Program-made: the position numbers and the translations under genes | The notes under the pieces: model-generated | What the model saw: the letters and a program-made list of their open reading frames with translations, nothing else | The model's database searches: none | What the model was told of the DNA's origin: nothing | Source of the DNA: an uncultured Clostridia bacterium | Lineage (GTDB): Bacteria > Bacillota > Clostridia > Christensenellales > UBA1242 | DNA: 13,499 nt | Direction: 5' to 3' | Assembly (NCBI GenBank): GCA_937891595.1 | Contig: CALATF010000009.1 | Coordinates: 1 to 13,499, forward strand | Shown: piece after piece, positions 1-8,065 of the stretch | How positions within the stretch are numbered: position 1 is the first letter of the stretch | Layout: the number at the start of each line of letters is the position of its first letter

Positions 1-1
1 G

Positions 2-454
2 AAAAAGGGAAGCAAAGTTTTAAACATAAGTTCTGTGTGTGCGTTGTTTCCGTTACCTTTTAGAGGCTTATATTGTTCAAGTAAATCGGCACTTAATATG
101 TTATCTTATTCGCAAAGAATGGAGTGTAAGCCTTTTGGTGTTAGTGTGTGTGCTGTTTGCCCGGGTGACGTTAAAACTAATTTTACAAAGAACAGAGTTA
201 AGGTTTTTGAAACTAACCAAAGGTATGGCGACAGAATTAAAAATGCGGCTGAAAAAATTGATAAGAATGAAGATAAACGCATGAAACCTGAAAAGGTAGC
301 AAAAGCAATTTATAAAATTTCAAAAAAACGCAAACCAAAACCATATGCAATTATAGGGACTAAATATAAGGTTTTAAACTTTGTAAACAGATTTTTACCA
401 CTTAACTGGTTGCTTAACTGCACATCTAAATTTTATGGTGGTTTTAAAAAATAA
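2..454 (+). CDS. Short-chain dehydrogenase/reductase (SDR), 3' part
   Basis: The frame is open from the left edge, so the N-terminal NAD(P)-binding half lies outside the window. The visible part starts with a strand reading KVLNISSV, followed by YCSSK. Together these give the Ser–Tyr–x3–Lys catalytic residues of classical SDR enzymes, with Ser about 13 residues before Tyr as usual (Tyr codon 71–73, Lys codon 83–85). Then comes a CPGDVKTNF segment, the usual post-catalytic PG motif. The basic C-terminal tail (KKRKPKPYAIIG, then a hydrophobic stretch near LNFVNRFLPLNWLL) resembles SDR proteins of the DltE/ketoacyl-reductase-like group, which often end with a membrane-associating region. Known for the family: NAD(P)H-dependent oxidoreduction of a carbonyl or alcohol. 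The substrate cannot be told. An internal ATG at position 35 is not the real start, because the essential Ser precedes it. It ends 30 bases before the next gene. Confidence 0.88.
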   Translation, partial: KKGSKVLNISSVCALFPLPFRGLYCSSKSALNMLSYSQRMECKPFGVSVCAVCPGDVKTNFTKNRVKVFETNQRYGDRIKNAAEKIDKNEDKRMKPEKVAKAIYKISKKRKPKPYAIIGTKYKVLNFVNRFLPLNWLLNCTSKFYGGFKK

Positions 455-484
455 AAAGAAAAACAAAGGGGAGGAATGTGGTAA

Positions 485-1522
485 ATGGCAGATAATTTGT
501 TTTTTACCGAAGCTAAAGAAGCTGTATTAAGATTTATTGCAAAAGAATATCCTACTATGCCAGAAGACTTAATATCAGTACTTATTAATAACTTTTATAA
601 ATTTTGTAGTTACGAGGAAGAAAGCCAAAAAATTAAACCAAGAATAATTTTTACTAATAATATAGAACTTGTTAATCGTACTATTCCAAATTGTTTTAAG
701 TTACAATTATTTAGTGATAGTGATGAAAAAATGTTTAATTCTCGTTTAAAATCATTATTATTATTTTGTTTAAACGACTGGGCTACTTACATAGAATGTA
801 AAGACGGTAAAATTAACTACGGCATTTGTAAAGTTTTTAATAGTATTAAAGAAAAGAGTTTACATCAACTTGTTTTTGAATCGGAAAACTTAATGACTAA
901 TGAAAAATTTAATTTAATTTACTTAGATACTCTTAGCGCATATGCAATAAATTTGCACGGTGTTAAAGGTAGCGATATTATCGTTAACTTTTCTATTAAT
1001 GATTCTAATTTTTTAAATAGAAGTAATGTTATTAAAAGATTTGTTAACGCTAGTTTTTCTAAATTAAAAACTACTAAAAATAAATTAACTGAAATTAAAA
1101 TTTTGTACGAAAATATTCTTAAAAAAGCTATTAATGACATTCATGGTGCTATTTGCGTTGTTATAGATAAAGATTATAAAGATAAAGGTTATTTTAACGA
1201 CGGTATTTGGTTAGAAGAACCTATAGAATTTTCAAAAACTTTTTTACAAACAAAAAGTTATTCTGAATCTAAGCTTAACAATATAGCCGAGCTTTTTATT
1301 TCTATGTTAAACTATGATGGAATAACTATTGTTGATAATGCAGGAAGAATAAGAGCTTATAATGTGTTTATTAAAGCTGATAAATACTCTAAGAAAAATA
1401 TTGTAGGTGGCGCAAGAAAAAGGGCTGCCTATGGTATAATTAATTCAGGCATAAGAAAAATAGTAGGGGTGTTTTTTCACTCTCAAGATGGAGAGGTTTT
1501 TTATGAAGAGGTGAAAAAATGA
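485..1522 (+). CDS. Protein with a divergent diadenylate-cyclase-like (DisA_N/DAC) C-terminal domain
   Basis: 345 aa, preceded by a strong Shine-Dalgarno sequence (GGGGAGG, 468–474) 10 bases before the ATG. The C-terminal third (about 218–345) resembles a DAC fold. IHGAICVVID is a predicted strand, FNDGIWLEEPIEF lies near 237–249, YDGITIVDNAGRIRAYNVF near 277–295, and GGARKRAAYGI at 308–318 is followed by a VGVFFHSQDGEV strand (327–338). In active diadenylate cyclases (DisA, CdaA) the nucleotide-binding motifs are DGA and G-T-R-H-R. Here the equivalents read D278-G-I and G-A-R-K-R (309–313), so Asp, Gly and both Arg are kept while Ala, Thr and His are changed. Residues 1–217 are an unrecognised mostly alpha/beta region with no signal peptide or membrane segment, so it is probably cytosolic. 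It may be a sensor domain like those known N-terminal to DAC domains. It could make c-di-AMP or a related dinucleotide, or only bind nucleotide. The fold is inferred from motif order, not from a search. Confidence 0.55.
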   Translation: MADNLFFTEAKEAVLRFIAKEYPTMPEDLISVLINNFYKFCSYEEESQKIKPRIIFTNNIELVNRTIPNCFKLQLFSDSDEKMFNSRLKSLLLFCLNDWATYIECKDGKINYGICKVFNSIKEKSLHQLVFESENLMTNEKFNLIYLDTLSAYAINLHGVKGSDIIVNFSINDSNFLNRSNVIKRFVNASFSKLKTTKNKLTEIKILYENILKKAINDIHGAICVVIDKDYKDKGYFNDGIWLEEPIEFSKTFLQTKSYSESKLNNIAELFISMLNYDGITIVDNAGRIRAYNVFIKADKYSKKNIVGGARKRAAYGIINSGIRKIVGVFFHSQDGEVFYEEVKK

Positions 1523-2793
1523 AAATAATTTGGAATGAAGCACGTAAAAAGTGCAATATTACAGATAGTACTTTTGAAGAAATCGTGGAAAATTCAGACA
1601 CTACGCTGACTCAGGACGATAAAGACTTTATTTTAACTTCATATAACGCTGGTATGTATAATTATGTTGTGGAATATGTCTTTAATAAAACAATAAAAGT
1701 TTTGCAGGACGCAGTATTTGCTGTTGGTGAAGATATTGTTTTAAACATAACTCACTGGATTGATAAAACATTTATATCTAAGTTTTTTGACATTTTTATT
1801 TTAAGGCTTGCTACTGATTTTAATTTAATTTCAAAACAAGAAAAAATTAAAATTATGCAAATGATTGAAATCTTACAAAGGCGTAAAGAAAATTTAGGAA
1901 GTCAAGAAGTAGATAAAGAAAAGGCAAAATATTTAATAGTAAATTGTTTTGATGCCGTTTTAACAAAAGATTTTGAACCTTTTACTGTAAGTATTCAAGA
2001 AACAATCGAAGCTTTATATACAGTTGATATTCTGCCATATTCGGATATATACAACGATATTATCGAGTCTACTAATAAACATAAGAATTTGCTTATTCGT
2101 ATTATGTTTGCAATGCTTAGAAATAATAATTGTAAAGATGCAAAAAAATTTAAGGTTTTATGCCAAAATGTTAAAAATGTTTTTCCTTTCCTTTGGGATA
2201 ATGCTAGTTTAAACGACAAAAAATTTATTTCTTACTATTTAAAGACTTCAGCCCCAGATGCACCTATTAATAAGGTTTTTAATGAAATTTCTTCACAAAT
2301 CAAATTACAAGATTTCAATACAGATATGCCAACTGTTTCTAAAATTTTAAAGAATTGTCAAGATGTTCTTTCAAGCCATTATAGTGTAAACAATCATCAG
2401 GGCGAAATTGCACCTTTAATACAATTATCAGAAATTAATCACTATCCTAACTTGTTTTTGCGTAGTATAATCACGCCAGCTGTTATTACTTATTTAGGTA
2501 ATAATAATGGTCCTATACATGAATCAAGATTGATTGCTGAAGAAATTTTGGAAAATGTTCCAAGTGAAAAGTGGACCTATTATTTTAAAAATTATTTTAG
2601 CAAAGATGATTTTGTTTTAATTAACTTAATCTCTGTTGAAGGTTGTTTAAAAGACTGGTGCTTACTTGTAAAAAAATCAGGTGTAGATGACTCTGAGATT
2701 GCAAACGAAAATATAGTAGAATTATTAAAAGCATCTAAAAAACAAGATTTTGAAAAAGTTGTTGAATATGCAAATAAAATTTATTACTCATAA
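1519..2793 (+). CDS. Uncharacterised 424-aa protein, translationally coupled to the DAC-like gene
   Basis: Not recognised with confidence. The start overlaps the stop of the preceding gene (ATGA, 1519–1522), with GAGGTG at 1508–1513 inside that gene as ribosome site. This suggests translational coupling and a shared function. There is no signal peptide and no clear membrane segment. The sequence appears largely alpha-helical. Residues about 40–100 (a YNAGMYNYVVEYVFNKTIKV helix, then VGEDIVLNITHWI) recall the N-terminal helical region of uncharacterised, partly defence-associated proteins. Residues about 300–372 (a QLSEINHYPNLFLRSIITPA segment) look like a second helical repeat module. The canonical HEPN RNase motif (R-x4-6-H) is not seen, and no P-loop, protease or nuclease motif stands out. 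It may be a partner or effector of the upstream DAC-like protein; that is inference from gene order only. Confidence 0.6.
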   Translation: MKIIWNEARKKCNITDSTFEEIVENSDTTLTQDDKDFILTSYNAGMYNYVVEYVFNKTIKVLQDAVFAVGEDIVLNITHWIDKTFISKFFDIFILRLATDFNLISKQEKIKIMQMIEILQRRKENLGSQEVDKEKAKYLIVNCFDAVLTKDFEPFTVSIQETIEALYTVDILPYSDIYNDIIESTNKHKNLLIRIMFAMLRNNNCKDAKKFKVLCQNVKNVFPFLWDNASLNDKKFISYYLKTSAPDAPINKVFNEISSQIKLQDFNTDMPTVSKILKNCQDVLSSHYSVNNHQGEIAPLIQLSEINHYPNLFLRSIITPAVITYLGNNNGPIHESRLIAEEILENVPSEKWTYYFKNYFSKDDFVLINLISVEGCLKDWCLLVKKSGVDDSEIANENIVELLKASKKQDFEKVVEYANKIYYS

Positions 2794-2816
2794 ATTAAAA
2801 GGATTGAATTTTTAAT

Positions 2817-3734
2817 ATGTCAGAACATTTAAGAATAAACGTTGATATAGATGACATTAACCAAAAAAATAGCGAAAATATATATAAATTTATTGCTAGA
2901 GGTGAAGACGCTTATATAGGCCAAATAAGAGAAATTGCAAACCAAATTAGTATTTATGGTAAAAAAATAGTGCTTATTACAGGCCCTTCTTCAGCAGGAA
3001 AAACAACATCTAGTTTTAAATTAAAAGAAGAACTTAAAAATTTAGGAATAAAATCGTATGTTCTTAATATGGACGATTTTTTTAGAGATTTAGATACTGT
3101 GCCTTTAAGGGAAGACGGTGAGCATGATATGGAAGGTATTGTTGCTCTTGATGTTGAATGTGTTAAAAGTTGTTTAAATGACATATTAACTACTGGTGTA
3201 ACAAAAACACCTACATTTGATTTTAAAACTCATAAAAGAACAAATGTTTGGAACGAATGTAAAGTTAAACCAAACGAAGTTATTATTATGGAAGGCATTC
3301 ATGCGCTAAACCCTTTAATTTCAGAAGGTTTGGACCAAGAAAAAATTTATAGAGTGTATGTGCATTGTAATACAGATTTTACCTTTCAAAACAAAGTTAT
3401 TATTAAAGCTCGTGAACTTAGGTTTTTAAGACGTATTGTAAGGGATGAAAGGGAAAGACATACTCCTTTTGAAGAAACTATTGAACTTTGGGAACATGTT
3501 TGTGCTGGGGAAGAAAAAAATATTAGACCTTTTAAAAACACGGCTAATTATTTTTTAAATACAACTCATTTTTATGAACCGCTTTTATATAAAAATCTAT
3601 TACTTAAAGAATTTGAAAAGCGTAAGGAAATAGATATTATAAAAGATTTTTTAGAAAAATTTAAAGTATGTTCTACTGTAGATGAAGAGTTTATTCCTAA
3701 AGGCAGTTTGATAAGAGAATTTATCGGAGAGTAA
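2817..3734 (+). CDS. Uridine-kinase-like nucleoside kinase (P-loop, Udk/PRK family), short form
   Basis: 305 aa. The Walker A loop GPSSAGKTT is at 56–64. NMDDFF at 84–89 matches the acidic motif of uridine and phosphoribulokinase-type kinases. FDFKTHKR (134–141) and MEGIHALNP (158–166) are the substrate-side and Walker-B-like motifs. LRRIVRDERERHTPFEETI (204–222) and CAGEEKNIRPF (229–239) match the lid region of the Bacillota 'nucleoside kinase' group. That group is usually about 550 aa with a TGS/ThrRS-like N-terminal half. Here only about 50 residues precede Walker A, so the extra half is absent. Likely reaction: ATP-dependent phosphorylation of a pyrimidine nucleoside or related alcohol, in the cytosol. 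The substrate is not certain. The ATG lies about 14 bases after AAAAGG (2797–2802), a long spacing. The gene is 23 bases after its upstream neighbour and 5 bases before an HD phosphohydrolase. Confidence 0.85.
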   Translation: MSEHLRINVDIDDINQKNSENIYKFIARGEDAYIGQIREIANQISIYGKKIVLITGPSSAGKTTSSFKLKEELKNLGIKSYVLNMDDFFRDLDTVPLREDGEHDMEGIVALDVECVKSCLNDILTTGVTKTPTFDFKTHKRTNVWNECKVKPNEVIIMEGIHALNPLISEGLDQEKIYRVYVHCNTDFTFQNKVIIKARELRFLRRIVRDERERHTPFEETIELWEHVCAGEEKNIRPFKNTANYFLNTTHFYEPLLYKNLLLKEFEKRKEIDIIKDFLEKFKVCSTVDEEFIPKGSLIREFIGE

Positions 3735-3739
3735 TTAAA

Positions 3740-4537
3740 ATGGAAACTTGCTTAACAGAAGAAGAATATAATAAAAAAATATCTGTAATAGAAAATAAGT
3801 TAAAAGAATATCTTGTTTCTAATTTTGATATAAGTAACTCCTTTATTGCCTTAAAGTTTAAGCATACTTTTGAAACAAAAAAGGTTAATGATTTGATTAT
3901 TAAATCTTTAAATTTATCTATTAGAGATGCTTATATTAGTTCTATAATTGCTCTTTTTCATGATTATGGCAGGTTTTCCCAAATTAAAAATTTTAATTCG
4001 CTTAATGATTTAACAACAATGGATCATGCTGATGCGTCAGTTGAAGCTTTGTTTAATAATAATGAATTAGATAATTTTGTTTCAGATTTAACGGATAAAG
4101 AAAAGGAAATAGTTAAATTAGCTATAAAATATCATAACAAATATTGTATTGAACCAACTTTTTCAGAAGAACAAAAATTGTTTTGTAATATAATTAGGGA
4201 TGCTGACAAAATTGATATTTATCGTGTTTTATCTGAAGATCCAAAATTAAGTGGGTTAAAAAAAGGAAAACTGGAACAAGAAGAACTAGATAATTTTTAT
4301 AGCCACAAACTATATAAACGCAAAGAGGAAATGAATTTTTACTCTCACGTTTTATTACATATAAGTTTTGTATTTGATTTAAATTTTAAAGTTAGTTACA
4401 AAATTTTAGAAGAAACTAGCAATTTAAAAAAATATGTTTACACAGTTTTACTATTTGCTAATTTTAAAATAGATAAAAAATTGTTAGATTGTTTTGAGTA
4501 CATCGAAAAATTTTTAAAAGAAAATGCAAATAAATAA
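3740..4537 (+). CDS. HD-domain phosphohydrolase
   Basis: 265 aa, soluble. The metal-binding HD signature is present in order: H42, H74-D75 in ALFHDYGRF, DH at 95–96, H132 in KYHNKY, and D154/D156 in IIRDADKIDIYRV. Family knowledge: HD proteins of this layout hydrolyse phosphomonoesters or phosphodiesters of nucleotides using one or two metals, and the IIRDADKID block is typical of stand-alone HD proteins in Bacillota. The two histidines before and after the DH pair would be compatible with a two-metal site, but the substrate cannot be deduced. There is no membrane segment, unlike the c-di-AMP hydrolase PgpH. It starts 5 bases after the kinase stop, with GGAGAG (3726–3731) inside the kinase end as ribosome site. 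The pair therefore may act on the same nucleoside or nucleotide pool (inference). Confidence 0.83.
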   Translation: METCLTEEEYNKKISVIENKLKEYLVSNFDISNSFIALKFKHTFETKKVNDLIIKSLNLSIRDAYISSIIALFHDYGRFSQIKNFNSLNDLTTMDHADASVEALFNNNELDNFVSDLTDKEKEIVKLAIKYHNKYCIEPTFSEEQKLFCNIIRDADKIDIYRVLSEDPKLSGLKKGKLEQEELDNFYSHKLYKRKEEMNFYSHVLLHISFVFDLNFKVSYKILEETSNLKKYVYTVLLFANFKIDKKLLDCFEYIEKFLKENANK

Positions 4538-4554
4538 AGGATGTATAAATAAAT

Positions 4555-7440
4555 ATGTTGGAACTTAGAAAAATAACTAAAACATATAAAAGTAAAAAAG
4601 GTACGAACTGTACCGCTTTGAAAGGTGTTAACATTAAATTTCCTGATAACGGTATGGTTTTTATATTAGGTAAATCTGGTAGCGGTAAATCTACTTTACT
4701 TAACATTATAGGTGGTTTAGACGCTCCTGATGATGGCGAAATTATAATTCAAGGCTCAACTACGAAAACATTTAAAGCAAAAGATTATGATTCGTACAGA
4801 AACACTTATTTAGGTTTTATATTTCAAGAATTTAATGTTCTTGATAATTTTTCTATTTATGATAATGTCGCGCTTGCTCTAAAACTTCAAAATAAAAAAG
4901 TGGATAAACAAAAAGTAAAAGAAATTTTAAAACAAGTTGGGCTTGAAGGTTTTGAACACAGAAAGCCAAATGAAATAAGTGGTGGGCAAAGACAAAGGGT
5001 TGCAGTAGCTAGAGCGTTGGTAAAGGATCCTAAAATTATTTTTGGTGATGAACCAACAGGAAATTTAGATAGTAATACAAGTAAACAAGTTTTTAATTTA
5101 TTACAAGAACTATCAAAAACAAGACTAGTAGTTATTGTAAGCCATGACAAGGATTCGGCAGAGAAGTATGCAGATAGAATTATTGAACTTGCAGATGGCA
5201 ATGTAATTAGTGACGTTACAAGAGTAAAAGGTAATTTTAAAACTGATGATTTGGTAATTAATGATGAGGAAGTTTTAGTTCCTTTTAACCGTCCTTTAAC
5301 TAAAGAAGAAATTAATAAAATAAATAAAGCACAAGAAGGTAAAGAAAAACCTTTAAAATTTAAACAAACAAAGAAGGTTAGTTTCAAACAAACAAAGGAA
5401 AAAGATTCAAAGTTTAAAGATGGTTTTAAACTAATTAAATCTAGGTTACCAAGTAAATATGCAACTCAAATAGGTGCTTCTAACTTTAAAAGTAAGCCTT
5501 TCAGATTGTTTTTTACAATTTTCTTAACTATGGTTTCGTTAGCACTATTTGGGCTTAGCCAAAACTTTGCCACATACGATTTGCCTAATGCTAGTTCAAG
5601 AAGTTTTTATAACGGAAACATAACTCAAATTGTTTTAAAACAGGGCGAGTATGTAGAGGAATATAACTCGCTAAATTATTCAGTTGAAAATACAATATTG
5701 CCTAATAACCTTAATAAACTTAATAATAAATTTCCAGATTTGACTTATAACATGGGTTATGGTATGTCGTTACAATTTAGTAAATCGATGACGGAAATTA
5801 ATATTTTAGAAGTAATTATGAGTATGCTTGGACAGTCTATTTCTAAACCATACATTACCTATTCAAATGGGCTTGTTTTATTAGGTGAAGATTATAATAA
5901 GAGACTAGATGATATTCTTTCATGTGATGCTAAACTATTAGGAAGAATGCCTTTTGAAGAAGGCGACCATGCAGTCGTAATTACTGACTATTTTGCAGAT
6001 AGTTTAATTAAAAATAATATTATAAAAATACCACAAGATAGTAACGGTGACGAAATAATAAATCACGCCGACTTGATAGTCGAAGGACAAGAAAATTATA
6101 AAATCAAAGATACTTTTAATTTTGAACTTGAAATATGCGGTGTAATTGAAACAAATTATGCAACAAAATTTAAGGATGTTATAGATACATATACAATTAA
6201 TCCAACAGATTTTTCTAAGCATAAAGATTTTGGCAATTATAGTAATGAAGTTATAAACAACTATTCTGTATTTTATACTGCAAATGCAGATATGTTAAAC
6301 TATGTTAAAGAAAACTATACTGCAGCAAAAGCTTCAAGATTTAGATTAAAAAGTTCATCAACAGAAGAATACTTTAAAAAAGATAGCCTTGAAACATATG
6401 AAACAGGGTATATGTTTAGAACAAGTGGTATAGATGTTTATCTTAATTCTTTAATGTTAAGCCAAGATGAAATAGATGAGTTATACAATACTGTTTTTAG
6501 TGCAGGTAAAGATACATTTTCAACATTAAGTAACACGAATAAAACAAATGGCATTGTAATACCGCTTAAAGAATATAATAGAATTTTCAACAAAGAATTT
6601 AATTCTATAGATGAATTTAAAGAGTACTTTTATGAAGAAGGAACAACCCAAATTAAAGAAGACGTTTTAAAAAGTGCCGATATAGGTTTCTTTAAAATGC
6701 TTTCAACAAAAAGCACAGTTGGTGAAATTAAAGACCTTGTTGTAGTTGGTGTTTTCGATATTAACCCTACGGTTTTAGAATCTTTTCCACGACTTGCTTT
6801 AACATATGAAAACATTAGTGGTGTTGTTGGTGAAGAACTTTCTCAGATTATTAACGAAGATAATTTTGGATTAAAATCTTTATATGTTCAACTTCCAAAA
6901 GACGTAAAACAATCTGAAGATTTATTACGTTTTGCTGATAGTGGTTATATGTACCATGTTTCAGAAATATCTACTACACTATATATGGTTAATGAAATAT
7001 TTAATATTTTTTCAATAGTATTTCAATGGGTGGCATTAATTTTAGGTATTTTCTCAGCTATTTTATTGTTTAACTTTGTTTCCCTTAGTGTAGTAAATAA
7101 ACAAAAAGATATAGGTATTTTACGTGCTCTTGGCGCAAAAGGTAGTGACGTAAGTAAAATTTTCTTAATAGAAACTTTAATAGTTGGTGCTATAACAACT
7201 GTGTTATCATGGGGGTTAATCTTTTTAGGAACAGAACTTGTTAACATTTTATTATACAATGGATTTAAAGGTTATTTGCAGTCAACAGCTATAGAAAAAG
7301 TTGCTTTGCTTTCAGTTGGTATTTGGCCTATTGTTGCTGTTTTACTAGCATGTTTTGTTGTTTCATTTATAGCTACAATAATACCTACTATTAAAATTAG
7401 TAGAATGAAGCCAGTAGACGCTATTAAAAAATCTAATTAA
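4555..7440 (+). CDS. MacB-like ABC exporter: ATPase fused to FtsX-type permease
   Basis: 961 aa single-chain half-transporter. The N-terminal ATPase (about 1–220) has Walker A GKSGSGKST (39–47), Q-loop Q91, signature ISGGQ (141–145), Walker B IIFGDE (161–166), the PTGNLD loop and switch H197, all intact. A Lys/Glu-rich linker (about 245–300) contains FKQTK twice. TM1 lies near 317–338, followed by an extracytoplasmic region of roughly 480 residues. Three C-terminal TM segments (about 820–845, 873–897, 919–945) flank the FtsX motif KDIGILRALGAKGSDV. This is the MacB/mechanotransmission topology, active as a dimer in the plasma membrane. The ectodomain includes an LLGRMPFEEGDHAVVITDYF block common in this class but is much larger than in E. 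coli MacB. No MacA-type partner or BceRS two-component pair is visible nearby. Likely exports a peptide, antibiotic or lipid-linked substrate; the cargo is unknown. AAAGG (4536–4540) lies 14 bases before the ATG. Confidence 0.92.
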   Translation: MLELRKITKTYKSKKGTNCTALKGVNIKFPDNGMVFILGKSGSGKSTLLNIIGGLDAPDDGEIIIQGSTTKTFKAKDYDSYRNTYLGFIFQEFNVLDNFSIYDNVALALKLQNKKVDKQKVKEILKQVGLEGFEHRKPNEISGGQRQRVAVARALVKDPKIIFGDEPTGNLDSNTSKQVFNLLQELSKTRLVVIVSHDKDSAEKYADRIIELADGNVISDVTRVKGNFKTDDLVINDEEVLVPFNRPLTKEEINKINKAQEGKEKPLKFKQTKKVSFKQTKEKDSKFKDGFKLIKSRLPSKYATQIGASNFKSKPFRLFFTIFLTMVSLALFGLSQNFATYDLPNASSRSFYNGNITQIVLKQGEYVEEYNSLNYSVENTILPNNLNKLNNKFPDLTYNMGYGMSLQFSKSMTEINILEVIMSMLGQSISKPYITYSNGLVLLGEDYNKRLDDILSCDAKLLGRMPFEEGDHAVVITDYFADSLIKNNIIKIPQDSNGDEIINHADLIVEGQENYKIKDTFNFELEICGVIETNYATKFKDVIDTYTINPTDFSKHKDFGNYSNEVINNYSVFYTANADMLNYVKENYTAAKASRFRLKSSSTEEYFKKDSLETYETGYMFRTSGIDVYLNSLMLSQDEIDELYNTVFSAGKDTFSTLSNTNKTNGIVIPLKEYNRIFNKEFNSIDEFKEYFYEEGTTQIKEDVLKSADIGFFKMLSTKSTVGEIKDLVVVGVFDINPTVLESFPRLALTYENISGVVGEELSQIINEDNFGLKSLYVQLPKDVKQSEDLLRFADSGYMYHVSEISTTLYMVNEIFNIFSIVFQWVALILGIFSAILLFNFVSLSVVNKQKDIGILRALGAKGSDVSKIFLIETLIVGAITTVLSWGLIFLGTELVNILLYNGFKGYLQSTAIEKVALLSVGIWPIVAVLLACFVVSFIATIIPTIKISRMKPVDAIKKSN

Positions 7441-7462
7441 AAATAAAAGAGTGTGAATTCTA

Positions 7463-8047
7463 ATGAAAATAAAATCTTACGTAAGCGGAAAATTAAAAAA
7501 TAATACTTATATGGTAATAAACGATGATAACGAGTGCATTATTGTTGATGCTTCTGCAGAATTACAAGATATCATTCCAAGAATAGAAGACAATAAAGTT
7601 TTGGCGGTGTTTTTAACTCATGGCCATTATGATCACTTTGTTAACTTAGAAAAGATTTTAAAACATTACAATGTAAAATGCTATATTACAGGACCTGAAC
7701 TTGAAAAATTATATAACCCAAAATATAATTATTCTCCTGTTTTTGGATTATTTAAAACATGTAAAGAACCAAGGGAATCTTTTGTTATTTTAGGTGAAAA
7801 AGAAGAATTTAAGTTAGGAAAGTTTAATATTAAATCTTTTATTACAAAAGGTCATACAGACGGTAGTGTTTGTATAGATATTGACGGCACTCTTTTTACC
7901 GGTGATACTAAATTTAATTCAACATATGGAAGAACAGATTTGTTAACGGGAAGCGTGGATGATATGCAAAATAGTTTAAGTTTAATAGAAAAAAATTATA
8001 AAGGCCATGATTTTTATCCAGGCCATGGTAGACCAGGTGTTGTTTAA
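7463..8047 (+). CDS. Metallo-beta-lactamase-fold hydrolase (glyoxalase II/YcbL-like)
   Basis: 194 aa, cytosolic. It has the full zinc-ligand set of MBL-fold hydrolases: THGHYDH at 52–58 (H53, H55, D57, H58), H131 in KGHTDGSV, D148 in LFTGDT, and H188 in YPGHGRP. GRTDLLTGS at 156–164 is typical of the YcbL/GloB-like branch, which hydrolyses thioesters such as lactoylglutathione or related metabolites; the true substrate is unknown. The protein ends six residues after H188. Most relatives continue about 10–20 residues with a helix (an E..NP[YF] end), so the C-terminus is short but the metal site is complete. It begins 22 bases after the ABC exporter with only a weak purine-rich ribosome site (AAAGAG, near 7446–7451), and is probably the last gene of that run. 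Confidence 0.88.
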   Translation: MKIKSYVSGKLKNNTYMVINDDNECIIVDASAELQDIIPRIEDNKVLAVFLTHGHYDHFVNLEKILKHYNVKCYITGPELEKLYNPKYNYSPVFGLFKTCKEPRESFVILGEKEEFKLGKFNIKSFITKGHTDGSVCIDIDGTLFTGDTKFNSTYGRTDLLTGSVDDMQNSLSLIEKNYKGHDFYPGHGRPGVV

Positions 8048-8065
8048 AAAAGAGCTTGTAAAAAT

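Noticed and set aside
485..1522. Calling the 345-aa protein an active c-di-AMP synthase
   Set aside because: Two key motif positions (His of RHR, Thr of GTRHR) and the Ala of DGA are changed; activity cannot be asserted from sequence.
1519..2793. HEPN ribonuclease assignment for the 424-aa protein
   Set aside because: The helical N-terminus is suggestive, but no R-x4-6-H motif was found, so the catalytic claim is not supported.
4541..4552. Three-codon open frame (ATG TAT AAA TAA) upstream of the ABC exporter
   Set aside because: The AAAGG lies directly against this ATG, too close to be its ribosome site; likely chance in AT-rich DNA.
4887..5387. 166-codon open frame on the minus strand inside the ABC gene
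   Set aside because: It lies opposite the intact ATPase domain, and its Ser/Leu/Thr-rich low-complexity product resembles no protein family.
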